Shown here: piece after piece, positions 28,152 to 39,780 of the stretch | Numbering within the stretch: position 1 is the stretch's first letter | Layout: every line of letters begins with the position of its first letter | Origin: Psychrobacter pacificensis | GTDB taxonomy: Bacteria > Pseudomonadota > Gammaproteobacteria > Pseudomonadales > Moraxellaceae | Length of the DNA: 64,000 nt | Direction of reading: 5' to 3' | NCBI RefSeq assembly: GCF_900101915.1 | Contig: NZ_FNAL01000001.1 | Coordinates: 1-64,000 of the forward strand | Position numbers and translations under genes: made by a program | Notes under the pieces: model-generated | What the model was told of the DNA's origin: nothing | Database searches by the model: none | The model's input: the letters and a program-made list of their open reading frames with translations, nothing else

Positions 28152-29543
28152 ATGAGATTAGTGGTCATTGGGGTCAATCACAAAACTGCACCAGTCGCTC
28201 TGCGAGAGCGCTTGGCGCTGGTGGGTGACGATGTGAATGTCGCGCTTGAGCAAATAGAATCCTTCACGGATGGCAGTGTGATTGTCTCTACTTGCAACCG
28301 TACTGAGATTTATGCGCTTGTGCCCCATACGTTGACCCCGCACCACTCACATTCATCAAGCTCGGCAGTCAATGAGCAGACAGATCACGCCATCTCCCAC
28401 AATGATTTTAGTAGCAGTGCTCATGTCACATCAAGCATGATCAGCGCTCATATCCTCAAGATTAAGACGTGGCTTGCTGAATTCAAACAGCTGCCACTCG
28501 TAGATATCGATCCTTATCTCTATGTGCACCGCGACACGCACGCATTGACCCACTGGCTAAGAGTCGCAGCGGGGCTGGATTCTATGATACTGGGTGAGCC
28601 GCAAATACTTGGTCAAATCAAGCGCTCTGTGCATTTGGCACAAGAGCAAAAAGTATTGAGCAATCAGCTCGGTTGGATCGTTGATCAAGTATTTGCCGCT
28701 GCCAAACGAGTACGTAATGAGACGCAAGTGGGTGCACAAGCGGTATCGCTGAGTTTTGCGGCGGCCAAATTGGTCACGCAGATATTTGATGACTTGCCGA
28801 GTCGTACGCTATTGGTCGTCGCGGCAGGTGAGATGAATCGCTTGGTTGCCACCCATATCGCAGGACTTGGCGTTGGGCGAGTGATTATTTGTAATCGTAA
28901 TCCTGAGCGTGCTGAGGCATTGGCGGCTGAACTGCGTAGTCCCAATCGCCGCATAGACGTCAGACCCTTGCAAGATTTGCCGCAAGTGCTGGCAGACGCC
29001 GATATTGTCAGCAGCTGTAGTGGTAGTATGGATTTATTGATTGATAAAACCATGACCATGCAAGCGCTTAAGCGTCGCCGTTATCAGCCAATGTTGATGA
29101 TAGATTTGGCCGTACCACGTGATATTGACTCAACCATCAGTCGCATGGATGATGTCTATCTGTATTCTGTCGATGATTTGCAGCATGTGATTGCTGGCAA
29201 TATTGAGCAGCGTCGGCAAGCGGCGGTCGATGCGGAACTTTTAGTCAGTCAATTGGTCGTTGAAATAGATCGTCGCTTCCAAGTTCGTCAAGTGGGTAAA
29301 GACATCCAGCAGTATCGTACCTGTACTCAAAATCAAGTAGATAAGCTACTGCATGAGTCCATTGCTAAGCTGCAACAAGAAGATAACAGTCCAGAAGACA
29401 TTCTCATTGAGCTGTCACGGCGCCTGACTCAAACACTGACGCACGCACCATCCAAGCTCATGCGTAAAGCGGCCCGCGAAGGTGATAGCGATTTGCTAGA
29501 TTTTGTGGTGTCTGGGCTACAGGATGCCCATCGCGGGCGCTAA
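28152..29543 (+). CDS. hemA: Glutamyl-tRNA reductase
   Basis: First committed step of C5 haem synthesis: reduces glutamyl-tRNA to glutamate-1-semialdehyde, the substrate of HemL. The catalytic cysteine is C48 in STCNRTEIYAL. GLDSMILGEPQILGQIK is at 141-157, the NADPH domain is around 210-330, and the dimerisation helix is C-terminal. It has 463 residues against 418 in E. coli. The excess is a Ser/His-rich insertion at about 58-97 between the catalytic block and the conserved PLVDIDPYLYVH. No prfA follows directly. Confidence 0.95.
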   Translation: MRLVVIGVNHKTAPVALRERLALVGDDVNVALEQIESFTDGSVIVSTCNRTEIYALVPHTLTPHHSHSSSSAVNEQTDHAISHNDFSSSAHVTSSMISAHILKIKTWLAEFKQLPLVDIDPYLYVHRDTHALTHWLRVAAGLDSMILGEPQILGQIKRSVHLAQEQKVLSNQLGWIVDQVFAAAKRVRNETQVGAQAVSLSFAAAKLVTQIFDDLPSRTLLVVAAGEMNRLVATHIAGLGVGRVIICNRNPERAEALAAELRSPNRRIDVRPLQDLPQVLADADIVSSCSGSMDLLIDKTMTMQALKRRRYQPMLMIDLAVPRDIDSTISRMDDVYLYSVDDLQHVIAGNIEQRRQAAVDAELLVSQLVVEIDRRFQVRQVGKDIQQYRTCTQNQVDKLLHESIAKLQQEDNSPEDILIELSRRLTQTLTHAPSKLMRKAAREGDSDLLDFVVSGLQDAHRGR

Positions 29544-30059
29544 TGTTCTCACAGCGTCGATCAACGAACACTTACCAATAAAACTCTAATCACGCAAGCC
29601 ATATCAGTGCCTGAGCGTATCGTTGTCAACCTCTAGTATCAGTGCTACTATCAAATCTTATGGATGATTTGGGTCAAGACAGTTTGGCTTGACATAGGGT
29701 GATGAGACTCGCTCATGTTGTGACTATAACGTGACTAGAAATAGTTTCGCCCCATGTTTATAGCCCTCATTAATGTGTATTAGAATCAGTGCGTTTGCAT
29801 ATCATGAATCTGAAGCATTGATATCAAAACAACACATGACCTCATCATCAAAGACAGTAGCGCTGGGTTAAAGGGTTATCTTGTCTATCCTATATCTTCT
29901 TCATTTTTGTTCGATATGAGTATTCGGTTGATACCAATCATCTATGGTACTTAACGATATTAGTATCTATATTATTTCCTATCCCCATATTATGGTATAA
30001 AAATAAGGTCCAAAAAATTAAGAAACAGTCATCATCTAATCATATACTAGGAGTGTTCC
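29544..30059. other. Intergenic region, hemA / aminotransferase
   Basis: 516 bp on the same strand as its neighbours. I see no terminator with a T-run and no RNA gene. An AGGAG ribosome site at its end serves the aminotransferase. Confidence 0.4.
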
Positions 30060-31196
30060 ATGCCTGCATTACGTCAAGATATCGATCCAAACGGCTTATT
30101 AGAGTATTCGGTGGTCTACACTGATCGTGCGCTAAACCATATGTCAAAAGCCTTTCAGCAAGTGATGAATGACTTATCTAGTGATCTAAAATCTGTCTAC
30201 AACGCGGATGCCGTGGTGATCGTACCGGGTTCTGGTACTTATGGTATGGAAGCGGTCGCGCGTCAACTGGCAAATGACGAAGATTGCCTCATCATTCGTA
30301 ATGGTTGGTTTAGCTATCGTTGGACGCAGATTTTAGAAAAAGGCAAAATTGCCAAATCCTCTACCGTGCTCACAGCCAATCGTGCAGATGATAGCGAGTT
30401 ACCAAAGCCGTTTGCACCAGTCGATATCGACACGGCGGTAGCTAAAATCAAAGAAGAGCAGCCAGCAGTGGTATTTGCGCCGCACGTCGAGACTTCGTCT
30501 GGCATGATTTTGTCAGATGATTATATCAAAGCGTTGAGCGCGGCTGTGCATAGTGTCGGTGGATTGTTGGTTATCGACTGTATCGCGTCAGGCTGTGTCT
30601 GGTTAGACATGAAAAACTTGGGTATCGATGTGCTGATTAGCGCGCCGCAAAAAGGTTGGAGCAGTACACCAGGCGCTGGTCTTGTCATGCTAAGCGAGGC
30701 GGCGGTCAAAAAAGTAGACAGCACAGAGTCTGATAGCTTTAGTATTGATCTAAAGCAATGGCTAAATATCATGCGCGCTTACGAAAACGGCGGTCATGCC
30801 TACCACGCGACGATGCCGACAGACAGCTTACGCCAGTTCCGTGATGCGGTGAATGAAGCCAAAGCGGTTGGTTTTGATAAGCTATGTGAGGCGCAGTGGT
30901 CGCTTGGCAAACGTATTCGTGAAGTACTAGAAGCCAAAGGCATCGAGAGCGTTGCGGCTGAAGGCTTTCAAGCGCCTGGCGTTGTCGTATCTTATACCGA
31001 TCGTGATGATATGCATAAAGGCAGCGCTTTTGCGGCAGCGGGTGTGCAAATCGCCGCTGGCGTACCCTTAAAAGTAGGTGAGCCTGACAGCTTCAAGACG
31101 TTCCGTTTGGGTCTGTTTGGCTTGGATAAATTAACCGATATCGATGGTACGGTCACGCGTTTTGAGTCCGCACTGGATGAAGTACTAAGCCAGTAG
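30060..31196 (+). CDS. Class V aminotransferase, alanine/serine-glyoxylate type
   Basis: A 378-residue PLP enzyme of fold type I. Features are VIVPGSGTYGMEAVARQLA (phosphate-binding turn), a conserved aspartate in LLVIDCIASG and the Schiff-base lysine in SAPQKGWSSTPGAG. The family includes alanine-glyoxylate, serine-glyoxylate and related aminotransferases, as well as some phosphonate-pathway enzymes; the donor and acceptor cannot be assigned. It is a single gene with its own terminator. Confidence 0.85.
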   Translation: MPALRQDIDPNGLLEYSVVYTDRALNHMSKAFQQVMNDLSSDLKSVYNADAVVIVPGSGTYGMEAVARQLANDEDCLIIRNGWFSYRWTQILEKGKIAKSSTVLTANRADDSELPKPFAPVDIDTAVAKIKEEQPAVVFAPHVETSSGMILSDDYIKALSAAVHSVGGLLVIDCIASGCVWLDMKNLGIDVLISAPQKGWSSTPGAGLVMLSEAAVKKVDSTESDSFSIDLKQWLNIMRAYENGGHAYHATMPTDSLRQFRDAVNEAKAVGFDKLCEAQWSLGKRIREVLEAKGIESVAAEGFQAPGVVVSYTDRDDMHKGSAFAAAGVQIAAGVPLKVGEPDSFKTFRLGLFGLDKLTDIDGTVTRFESALDEVLSQ

Positions 31197-31270
31197 TTAT
31201 GATTGAGAAACCTTTTAAAATGATACCGCTAACTTTATAAGTACTTCTGAAGACGCTTTTATCATCATAA

Positions 31271-31314
31271 AATACTGAGCCGTTATTATCATCATACGTG
31301 CTCAGTATTTTTTT
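31271..31314 (+). terminator. Aminotransferase terminator
   Basis: AATACTGAGC pairs with GCTCAGTATT across a 20-base loop, followed by T7. Confidence 0.85.
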
Positions 31315-31401
31315 ACCCTTTTATTATATTTTATAATATAATGTATTTATATAAATCGAACGTTAAGCAAATACTTAATAAACCTAAATGGGTAGTCCGT
31401 T

Positions 31402-31839
31402 ATGAGTATACAAATAGACTGGCAAGCATTTACACCGATATCTCTAGTAGGTGGTCTGATGCTAGGGGTAGCGACAGTTATTTTGCTGCTCGGTATCGGC
31501 CGTATAGCGGGTATCAGTGGCATTTTTTCAAGCTTGCTAAAACCCAAGCGTGTAGAGATGTGGCAGATACTGTTTATACTGGGTTTGGTCATATCGCCCG
31601 TGCTGTACAGGCTGGCAAGACCGCTACCTAACGTAGAGATTAGCACTTCTTTGCCACTGTTAATTGCCGCAGGGCTATTGGTGGGCTTTGGCACGCGTCT
31701 TGGCTCAGGCTGTACCAGTGGGCATGGTATTTGTGGTAATGCACGTCTATCTCCACGCTCACTGGCCGCGACCGTCACCTTTATGCTGTTGGGTATTGTG
31801 ACCGTGTATATCGGTCGTCATGTCCTAGGGCTACTATAA
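31402..31839 (+). CDS. YeeE/YedE half-size transporter protein (first)
   Basis: A 145-residue membrane protein with about four hydrophobic segments. It carries the YeeE/YedE (DUF395) signature GFGTRLGSGCTSGHGICGNARLSPRS with the conserved cysteines. Members transport sulfur compounds; YeeE of Spirochaeta carries thiosulfate through cysteines like these. This half-size form is followed 95 bp later by a second half, resembling the PmpA/PmpB pairs. The substrate is inferred only. Confidence 0.87.
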   Translation: MSIQIDWQAFTPISLVGGLMLGVATVILLLGIGRIAGISGIFSSLLKPKRVEMWQILFILGLVISPVLYRLARPLPNVEISTSLPLLIAAGLLVGFGTRLGSGCTSGHGICGNARLSPRSLAATVTFMLLGIVTVYIGRHVLGLL

Positions 31840-31934
31840 ATGCTCAATGGCAGATTGCCATGAGATTGCTAGTAGGACTAAAGCACGCACGACATATGAT
31901 AGTTAATAGAAGATAATAATAGCGAGATACGACG

Positions 31935-32354
31935 ATGCTAAAAAATATAATCGGATTGCTGGCAGGGTTATTGTTTGGGTTTGGGCTGCTGGTGTCAGGT
32001 ATGACGGATCCTGTAAAAGTACAAGGGTTCTTAGATGTGTTTGGCGCATGGGATATCTCCCTTGTACTGGTGATGGGTGGTGGTTTGTTCGTTGCATTTT
32101 TTGGTGTGCTGTTGGCCAAGCGTCAAGAGAGTAGCTGGATTGGCACGCCCATTGATATGCCAAGCAAAACCGTCATCACCAAACAATTGATTATCGGAGC
32201 CATGTTGTTTGGTATCGGCTGGGGGCTGGTCGGTATTTGTCCGGGGCCAGGCATCGTCTTGCTCGGGACGGGTCAGTGGCAAGCGTATGTGTTTATCCCT
32301 GCGATGATCATAGGGATGCTGGTCTATCAGTGGTTTGAGCCAAAAATTGGCTGA
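31935..32354 (+). CDS. YeeE/YedE half-size transporter protein (second)
   Basis: A 139-residue membrane protein and partner of the preceding gene. It starts LKNIIGLLAGLLFGFGLLVSGMTDP, a hallmark of the second YeeE/YedE half (PmpB-like). It continues FLDVFGAWDISLVLVMGGGL and ends with GWGLVGICPGPGIVLLGTG, where the cysteine lies in GICPGP. Together the two proteins equal one full YeeE. No sulfurtransferase or ArsR-type regulator is adjacent. Confidence 0.87.
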   Translation: MLKNIIGLLAGLLFGFGLLVSGMTDPVKVQGFLDVFGAWDISLVLVMGGGLFVAFFGVLLAKRQESSWIGTPIDMPSKTVITKQLIIGAMLFGIGWGLVGICPGPGIVLLGTGQWQAYVFIPAMIIGMLVYQWFEPKIG

Positions 32355-32483
32355 TATAGTTAGTTCTCTATAAATTGGATACGGTGTCAGCCTCGCTTAG
32401 TCTACTATTTGTAGTACCTTTACTTGGCTTCCTTGTCTCCAAATTATATTGAACCAACTATAGTATAAATAGGCTAGCACTCG

Positions 32484-32521
32484 AAAAAAGGTCAGCCACG
32501 TATATGTGATTGACCTTTTTT
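32484..32521. terminator. Bidirectional terminator, YeeE pair / acyl-CoA ligase
   Basis: AAAAAAGGTCA pairs with TGACCTTTTTT, with an inner CCAC/GTG helix. It lies between convergent genes. Confidence 0.85.
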
Positions 32522-32561
32522 ATGAATGTTAGTTGATGACAGGATTTAATGTATTGTCAGA

Positions 32562-34226
32562 TCACTTAGCACTCGCAGTGACTTTTGACGTTTCATGCGC
32601 CAACGATTTGGCTGCTTGGCGTAGCTCAAACTTTTGTACTTTACCCGTACTGGTCTTTGGAATTTCAGCAAAGACGATATATTTTGGTACTTTAAAACCT
32701 GCTAAGTGCTGACTACAATGCGCTATTACCGCATCGCGTTGCAAGGTGCTGCCCTCATGAATCTCGATAAAGGCGACGGGCACTTCGCCCCATTTATCAT
32801 GTGGCGCGGCGACGACCGCACAGCTCTCAATCGCAGGGAGCTTGTATAGGACGTTTTCGACCTCGATACTAGAGATGTTCTCACCGCCTGAGATGATAAT
32901 ATCCTTGAGTCTGTCCATGATTTTGATATAGCCATCAGGGTATTTGACACCCAAATCCCCCGTGCGGAACCAACCATCAGTGAATGCTTCTTCAGTGGCT
33001 TTGCGGCTTTTTAGATAGCCTTTCATCACCATATTGCCACGTAGTGCCAGCTCACCCATCTCTTCGCCATCGGCGGCGACTGGCTCAGTCGTGCCTTGTT
33101 TAAATACCTCAAACCCTGTCATTAAGTGTGAGGTCACGCCTTGACGTGATTTTTTTTGGGCGCGGGTGGCGACATCAAGATCACTCCATTCTTCTTGCTC
33201 AGCGCAAACGGTCACTGGCCCATAGACCTCAGTGAGACCGTAGACGTGAGAGATATCAAAGCCCATCTCTTCCATTGCTGCCAGCATGGTTTCAGATGGC
33301 GGTGCCCCAGCGACCCAGCCTTTGACGGTATGCGTAATGGCTTCCTTATACTCAGGTTTGCCGCCAGCAATCATGTTATGGACGACGGGCGCAGAGCAGT
33401 AATGGGTCACTTGATGCTTGGCAATCAGCTGCAATATCAAATCCGCATCAATCTTACGCAAGCAGACATTGACCCCAGCGCGCTCAGCGATGCTCCACGG
33501 GAAGCACCAACCGTTACAATGGAACAGCGGCAACGTCCACAAGTAGGTCGGATGCTTTGGCATATCCCAATCCAAAATATTCGACACCGCATTGAGCGTA
33601 GCACCGCGATGATGATAAACGACGCCTTTTGGTTTGCCTGTTGTGCCAGAGGTGTAGTTCAGGGCAATGGCATCCCATTCATCCGCTGGCATCTCCCAAT
33701 TATCCAAGCTGTCTGAACTGGCAATCAATGCTTCATAGTTCATCTGTCCAAACGGCTCGACATCGATAGCATGATCGGTCGCGTGAATGACAATGAGGTT
33801 TGGGAAGGTCTCATCGATGATCTCGGCGTGCTCCGCAAACTCGCTATCCAAGATAAGAACCTTGGCCTCTGAATGCTGCAAACAAAAAGTCAGGGCGTTG
33901 ATATCAAGGCGCGTGTTCAATGTACAGAGTACGCCGCCTGACATGGGTACGCCAAAGGCGCATTCGACCATCGCTGGCGTGTTTGGCAGCATGACGGCGA
34001 CCGTATCGTTTTTATCGATACCCAATTTGCGTAAGCCATCTGCCAGTTGGCGGCAGCGCGTATAAGTCTGTTGCCATGTCTGAGTGAGGTGATTGTGTGC
34101 AAGGTCATCATAAATGATCGCAGTCTTATCGGGATAAACCTGAGCGCTACGGATAATAAAATCAATAGGGGTGAGCGGTTGATAATTGGCAGCGTTTTTG
34201 CCGAGGCCGGTATGAAAATCTGTCAT
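32562..34226 (-). CDS. Acyl-CoA synthetase (AMP-forming)
   Basis: A 554-residue adenylate-forming enzyme that activates a carboxylic acid to its CoA thioester. Motifs are [19 protein letters not shown] (P-loop, about 187-205), HVYGLTEVYGPV, GWFRTGDLG, DRLKDIIISGGENIS and the C-terminal STGKVQKFEL with the catalytic lysine. It most resembles medium/long-chain fatty-acid and DmdB-type (methylmercaptopropionate) ligases. It is divergent from a FadH-like reductase, which suggests fatty-acid use; the exact substrate is open. Confidence 0.88.
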   Translation of the reverse strand: MTDFHTGLGKNAANYQPLTPIDFIIRSAQVYPDKTAIIYDDLAHNHLTQTWQQTYTRCRQLADGLRKLGIDKNDTVAVMLPNTPAMVECAFGVPMSGGVLCTLNTRLDINALTFCLQHSEAKVLILDSEFAEHAEIIDETFPNLIVIHATDHAIDVEPFGQMNYEALIASSDSLDNWEMPADEWDAIALNYTSGTTGKPKGVVYHHRGATLNAVSNILDWDMPKHPTYLWTLPLFHCNGWCFPWSIAERAGVNVCLRKIDADLILQLIAKHQVTHYCSAPVVHNMIAGGKPEYKEAITHTVKGWVAGAPPSETMLAAMEEMGFDISHVYGLTEVYGPVTVCAEQEEWSDLDVATRAQKKSRQGVTSHLMTGFEVFKQGTTEPVAADGEEMGELALRGNMVMKGYLKSRKATEEAFTDGWFRTGDLGVKYPDGYIKIMDRLKDIIISGGENISSIEVENVLYKLPAIESCAVVAAPHDKWGEVPVAFIEIHEGSTLQRDAVIAHCSQHLAGFKVPKYIVFAEIPKTSTGKVQKFELRQAAKSLAHETSKVTASAK

Positions 34227-36769
<2,543 letters not shown>

Positions 36770-36821
36770 GGATTATTTAGACTTTTCAAATAATCTATAT
36801 TTGAAAAAATGAATGTTTTGA

Positions 36822-36852
36822 CAAAGGCTGTTTTTCTTGAGAACAGCCTTTG
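36822..36852 (+). terminator. Terminator-like hairpin after fadH-like gene
   Basis: CAAAGGCTGTT pairs with AACAGCCTTTG. The T-tract is short, so efficiency is uncertain. Confidence 0.6.
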
Positions 36853-36919
36853 CTTAAGTACATTAATTTGCTAAAGAAACTAATTCTTGAAATTATTAAT
36901 GATTCTTTATCTAGCTTGA

Positions 36920-37615
36920 TTAAGGGATATTAAGTATTTTTTTTACTATTTTGTCATATATTAATTCTTTATGTATGATATTGATATCACTTCGAAGTAT
37001 GTCAGCATGTTTTTTCAATACTATTACTGCTTCCAGAGAGACTTCCTTTTTTATACTGAAAAACGATCCCAAAAGAAAATAAAGCCCTAAAAACAGTAAT
37101 ACATACTGATTGTCTACAGAGACATAGATTTTTGATAAGTACTCATATTCTAAGAAATAAGATAGAAAACCTACAATGAAAAAAACCGAGAGCATATAGT
37201 AAAAATAAGAATATATTTTATTTAGTGTTTTTAATATAGGGTATGAATATCTATAAATTAAGCAGATATTTTCATTTTCGTAAGTAATATAGTTATTTGC
37301 TTTTCTAAAAGTCGATAACTCAATATCGCAAGAATTGTTGGAGATATCAATAATTTTTCTACGATAATATTTACTTATATTTAATTTATAAATCTTGTGG
37401 AACACCTCTCTTTCATAGGTAGTAACTAACTGTTCTCTGAGTTTGTTATCAACTTTTTCTGTTTCAAAAGCTTCTTTGAGCTTATCCAAGCTATAGTATC
37501 TATTCTCTTGGTAAGATTTACATACCTTTCCTATCTCAAAAAGTATTTTCAATGTTGCCATGATAATTGCGATTGGCCATAAACTGTCTAAAGATTCAAG
37601 ATTTAAACCTAACAT
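36920..37615 (-). CDS. AT-rich unknown membrane protein
   Basis: I do not recognise this 231-residue protein. It has a short hydrophobic segment near the N-terminus (SLWPIAIIMATLKILFEIG, about 10-28), then a long charged, tyrosine/lysine-rich region (30-120), then two adjacent membrane helices (about 132-155, YFYYMLSVFFIVGFLSYFL; and 168-186, LLFLGLYFLLGSFFSI). A charged C-terminal tail follows, predicted to face the same side. The gene is strikingly AT-rich next to its neighbours, which suggests horizontal transfer. The plan resembles small membrane effectors of defence or exclusion systems, but no partner gene is present. A close start at 37615 is taken. Confidence 0.7.
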   Translation of the reverse strand: MLGLNLESLDSLWPIAIIMATLKILFEIGKVCKSYQENRYYSLDKLKEAFETEKVDNKLREQLVTTYEREVFHKIYKLNISKYYRRKIIDISNNSCDIELSTFRKANNYITYENENICLIYRYSYPILKTLNKIYSYFYYMLSVFFIVGFLSYFLEYEYLSKIYVSVDNQYVLLFLGLYFLLGSFFSIKKEVSLEAVIVLKKHADILRSDINIIHKELIYDKIVKKILNIP

Positions 37616-37665
37616 TTCTGACTTCTATGTGATAAAAAATTAAACTATACACTTTTAATCATAAA

Positions 37666-38673
37666 TTAGTAACCTTCCATCTCACTAGTCAGCCACTCAG
37701 ATACATCGTCTATCTGTGCTGCCAATTCAGGATGTGCTTTGCCCAGCTCAGCAAGCTTGGCATTAATCTCATGCTTATTATATTTCACACCAGTCAATGT
37801 CTCTTTGAGCAAATCAATCAGCTCAATATTTAACGCATCAGAGAAGATAACAACCTCCGTAATCACAGCTTGCTTGATATCCAAATGCACATCCATCATG
37901 CCCCAATCAAAGCGCGTCTCGATATGATGGCTAAACTCAGGCGTCTTGCCAAAGCGCCAATCCCAGTCCGCCATCTGCTGATAGTAAGCGTTTAGCGCCG
38001 GCTGCTTGGCAAGGCTGGCTTCATCCAACTGCTCAACTGGCGCAGTTTCTCCATAATACTCACAAAACGCCTCGATAATCGCCTCAGACAAGGTCTCATG
38101 ATTGATGGCATCATTGAACGCTACCAAGTTTGCCACGCGCGCACGTACCGATTTGATGCCTTTTGCTTTGAGCTTTAAGGGATGCGGATTGAGATAATCG
38201 CCAAGCTTTTGCATATTGGCATTGACTAGCAGTGTCCCGTGATGAAAACTGCGATCGGCGGCGTGTTTGAAGGCGCTGCCTGATATTTTTCGATCGCCCA
38301 CTTGCATATCATTACGACCAGACTGCTCAGCATCGATACCCAGCTTTTTTAGCGCATTGATGATAATGGTAAAGTTGGCCGTTTGGTCGTACGCGTGTTT
38401 TGGGGATAAAAAAGTAAAATTGGTATTGCCCAAGTCATGAAATACCGCACCGCCGCCACTTTGACGCCGCGCCAAAAAGACATCGTCTGCTGCCATCTTA
38501 TCCGTCTTGCATTCTACCCATGGGTTTTGTGAGCGACCAATGACCACGGTCTCAGAGTTGCGCCATAAGAAAAGCGTGTGCGAGTCGGGATTGAGCGTAT
38601 TAAATATCCAATCCTCGGTGGCAAGATTGAACCAAGGATTGGTCACCGCAGACTTTAAGATGCGCAGTTTCAT
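37666..38673 (-). CDS. lplA: Lipoate-protein ligase A
   Basis: Attaches lipoate to E2 and GcvH proteins using ATP. This 335-residue protein has NPWFNLATEDWIF at 12-24, the ligand-binding RRQSGGGAVFHDLGNTNFTF at 69-88, the NDMQVGDRKISGSAFKH lysine motif and FHHGTLLVNANM. The C-terminal accessory domain (about 245-335) is present, so the protein can carry out both steps. The length matches E. coli LplA (338). The gene is alone. Confidence 0.93.
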   Translation of the reverse strand: MKLRILKSAVTNPWFNLATEDWIFNTLNPDSHTLFLWRNSETVVIGRSQNPWVECKTDKMAADDVFLARRQSGGGAVFHDLGNTNFTFLSPKHAYDQTANFTIIINALKKLGIDAEQSGRNDMQVGDRKISGSAFKHAADRSFHHGTLLVNANMQKLGDYLNPHPLKLKAKGIKSVRARVANLVAFNDAINHETLSEAIIEAFCEYYGETAPVEQLDEASLAKQPALNAYYQQMADWDWRFGKTPEFSHHIETRFDWGMMDVHLDIKQAVITEVVIFSDALNIELIDLLKETLTGVKYNKHEINAKLAELGKAHPELAAQIDDVSEWLTSEMEGY

Positions 38674-38842
38674 GATGGATCCTTTTTTAATCGTTTTTAT
38701 AGGGAAGTGCTACAAATAGATACTGATATTCTTACTGATAAAAGATTGGGGTTCAATGATAGAGTGGTAGGGAGAGTAATTCGATGGAATATGTAAGCAA
38801 TACTATAACGTAAAAAGTATTAAGTCTTGCTGCTAGTAGTGG

Positions 38843-38869
38843 AAAAGCTGAGCAATAAGCTCAGCTTTA
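38843..38869 (-). terminator. Terminator of the 38.9-kb remnant gene
   Basis: AAAGCTGAGC pairs with GCTCAGCTTT. On the minus strand it is followed by a short T-run. Confidence 0.65.
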
Positions 38870-38899
38870 TGATGTATTAAATCTCAATAATATCTCACT

Positions 38900-39271
38900 C
38901 TATTCAGCACAAATCTCCCACTGCGACTTGGTACTAAGATAACACTGCATCACCGCTTTGCCAGACTGCGCATAGGCATCACTGACGATACGCTGATTGC
39001 TTGGCAAACGATATCTGATAATGGCTGGCTCATCATTGACGGTGGTCGTCCATCCAGTGATCTCATTACGGTCATTGTAGTTTGCTTGATTAGATGTGGC
39101 CATTTTGCCAAGTCCTGGCAGGTTATAAGAGACCTGCCTAAAGCTATAACTCATCGCTGCACCTTCAGCGCCCTCATACTGACAGTTTAGCTTTTTGTGT
39201 AATTTGTCATCTATTTTTGTATCGCCAGATACGAGCCAATACCTCTTAGATAGTAAATAGATAGTAAAAAA
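38900..39271 (-). pseudogene. 5'-truncated small gene remnant of unknown family
   Basis: An ATG-initiated stretch of 84 codons (38900-39154) ends in QWEICAE. The same frame stays open for 39 codons upstream to 39271 and reads like protein (YWLVSGDTKIDDK, LNCQYEGAEGAA), but it has no ATG, GTG or TTG before a TAA. It is likely the 3' part of a longer, perhaps secreted, protein whose start was lost. The cysteines and mixed strand-like pattern (EPAIIRYRLPSN, KAVMQCYLSTK) suggest a periplasmic domain. The short ORF could still be expressed from ATG 39154. Confidence 0.5.
39247..39268. repeat. Short direct duplication upstream of the remnant gene
   Basis: TAGATAGTAAA occurs twice in tandem, just where the remnant's open frame ends. 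It may mark the break point. Confidence 0.6.
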
Positions 39272-39780
39272 TTAGCAAACAAATATCAATTATTATATTT
39301 TTAAGGAAACCTCCTACTGATTAGATGGCATTGCTTATACTTTGATATTATTAAGATTGTCTATCGATGAGTCTTATTGTTAGAAAGCTTCGATATCAAG
39401 ATAGGTTCTATTCTTATACATACTGATGAGGGTAATGACTCAAGAGTGACTTTGGAGTTTGCCAGTATATAAATAATAAAGCGCTGAAATAGGCTAAAGT
39501 AGAAAAATTGTAGGGTAGCAGCGTCTACTGGCTTTTCGCTCGATAAAGTATTTTACCCAGTTATCTAAGATATAGAAAAGCTAGACATCGTGAAATGGCT
39601 TTAAATAAGACAGGTTAATCCATAAGAATGTGCGATGACACCTATAAAAAGCAATATACAAGGTGGTTATAGATTTACCATCATAGTGCCTTATTAGCAC
39701 ATTAACCTCCACCACATATCAGACGGTTATGACCGACACGAGTTGGCAAATGCAGTCTACGTGCTTAATAGGATTATCCG
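39272..39780. other. Intergenic region, remnant gene / EamA transporter
   Basis: About 500 bp, AT-rich, without recognisable RNA, terminator or coding sequence. It may contain decayed sequence of the truncated gene and the transporter promoter. Confidence 0.4.

Noticed and set aside
31341-31631. 96-codon plus-strand frame overlapping the first YeeE gene
   Set aside because: Out of frame with a clear YeeE protein and rich in Tyr/Arg without a recognisable pattern.
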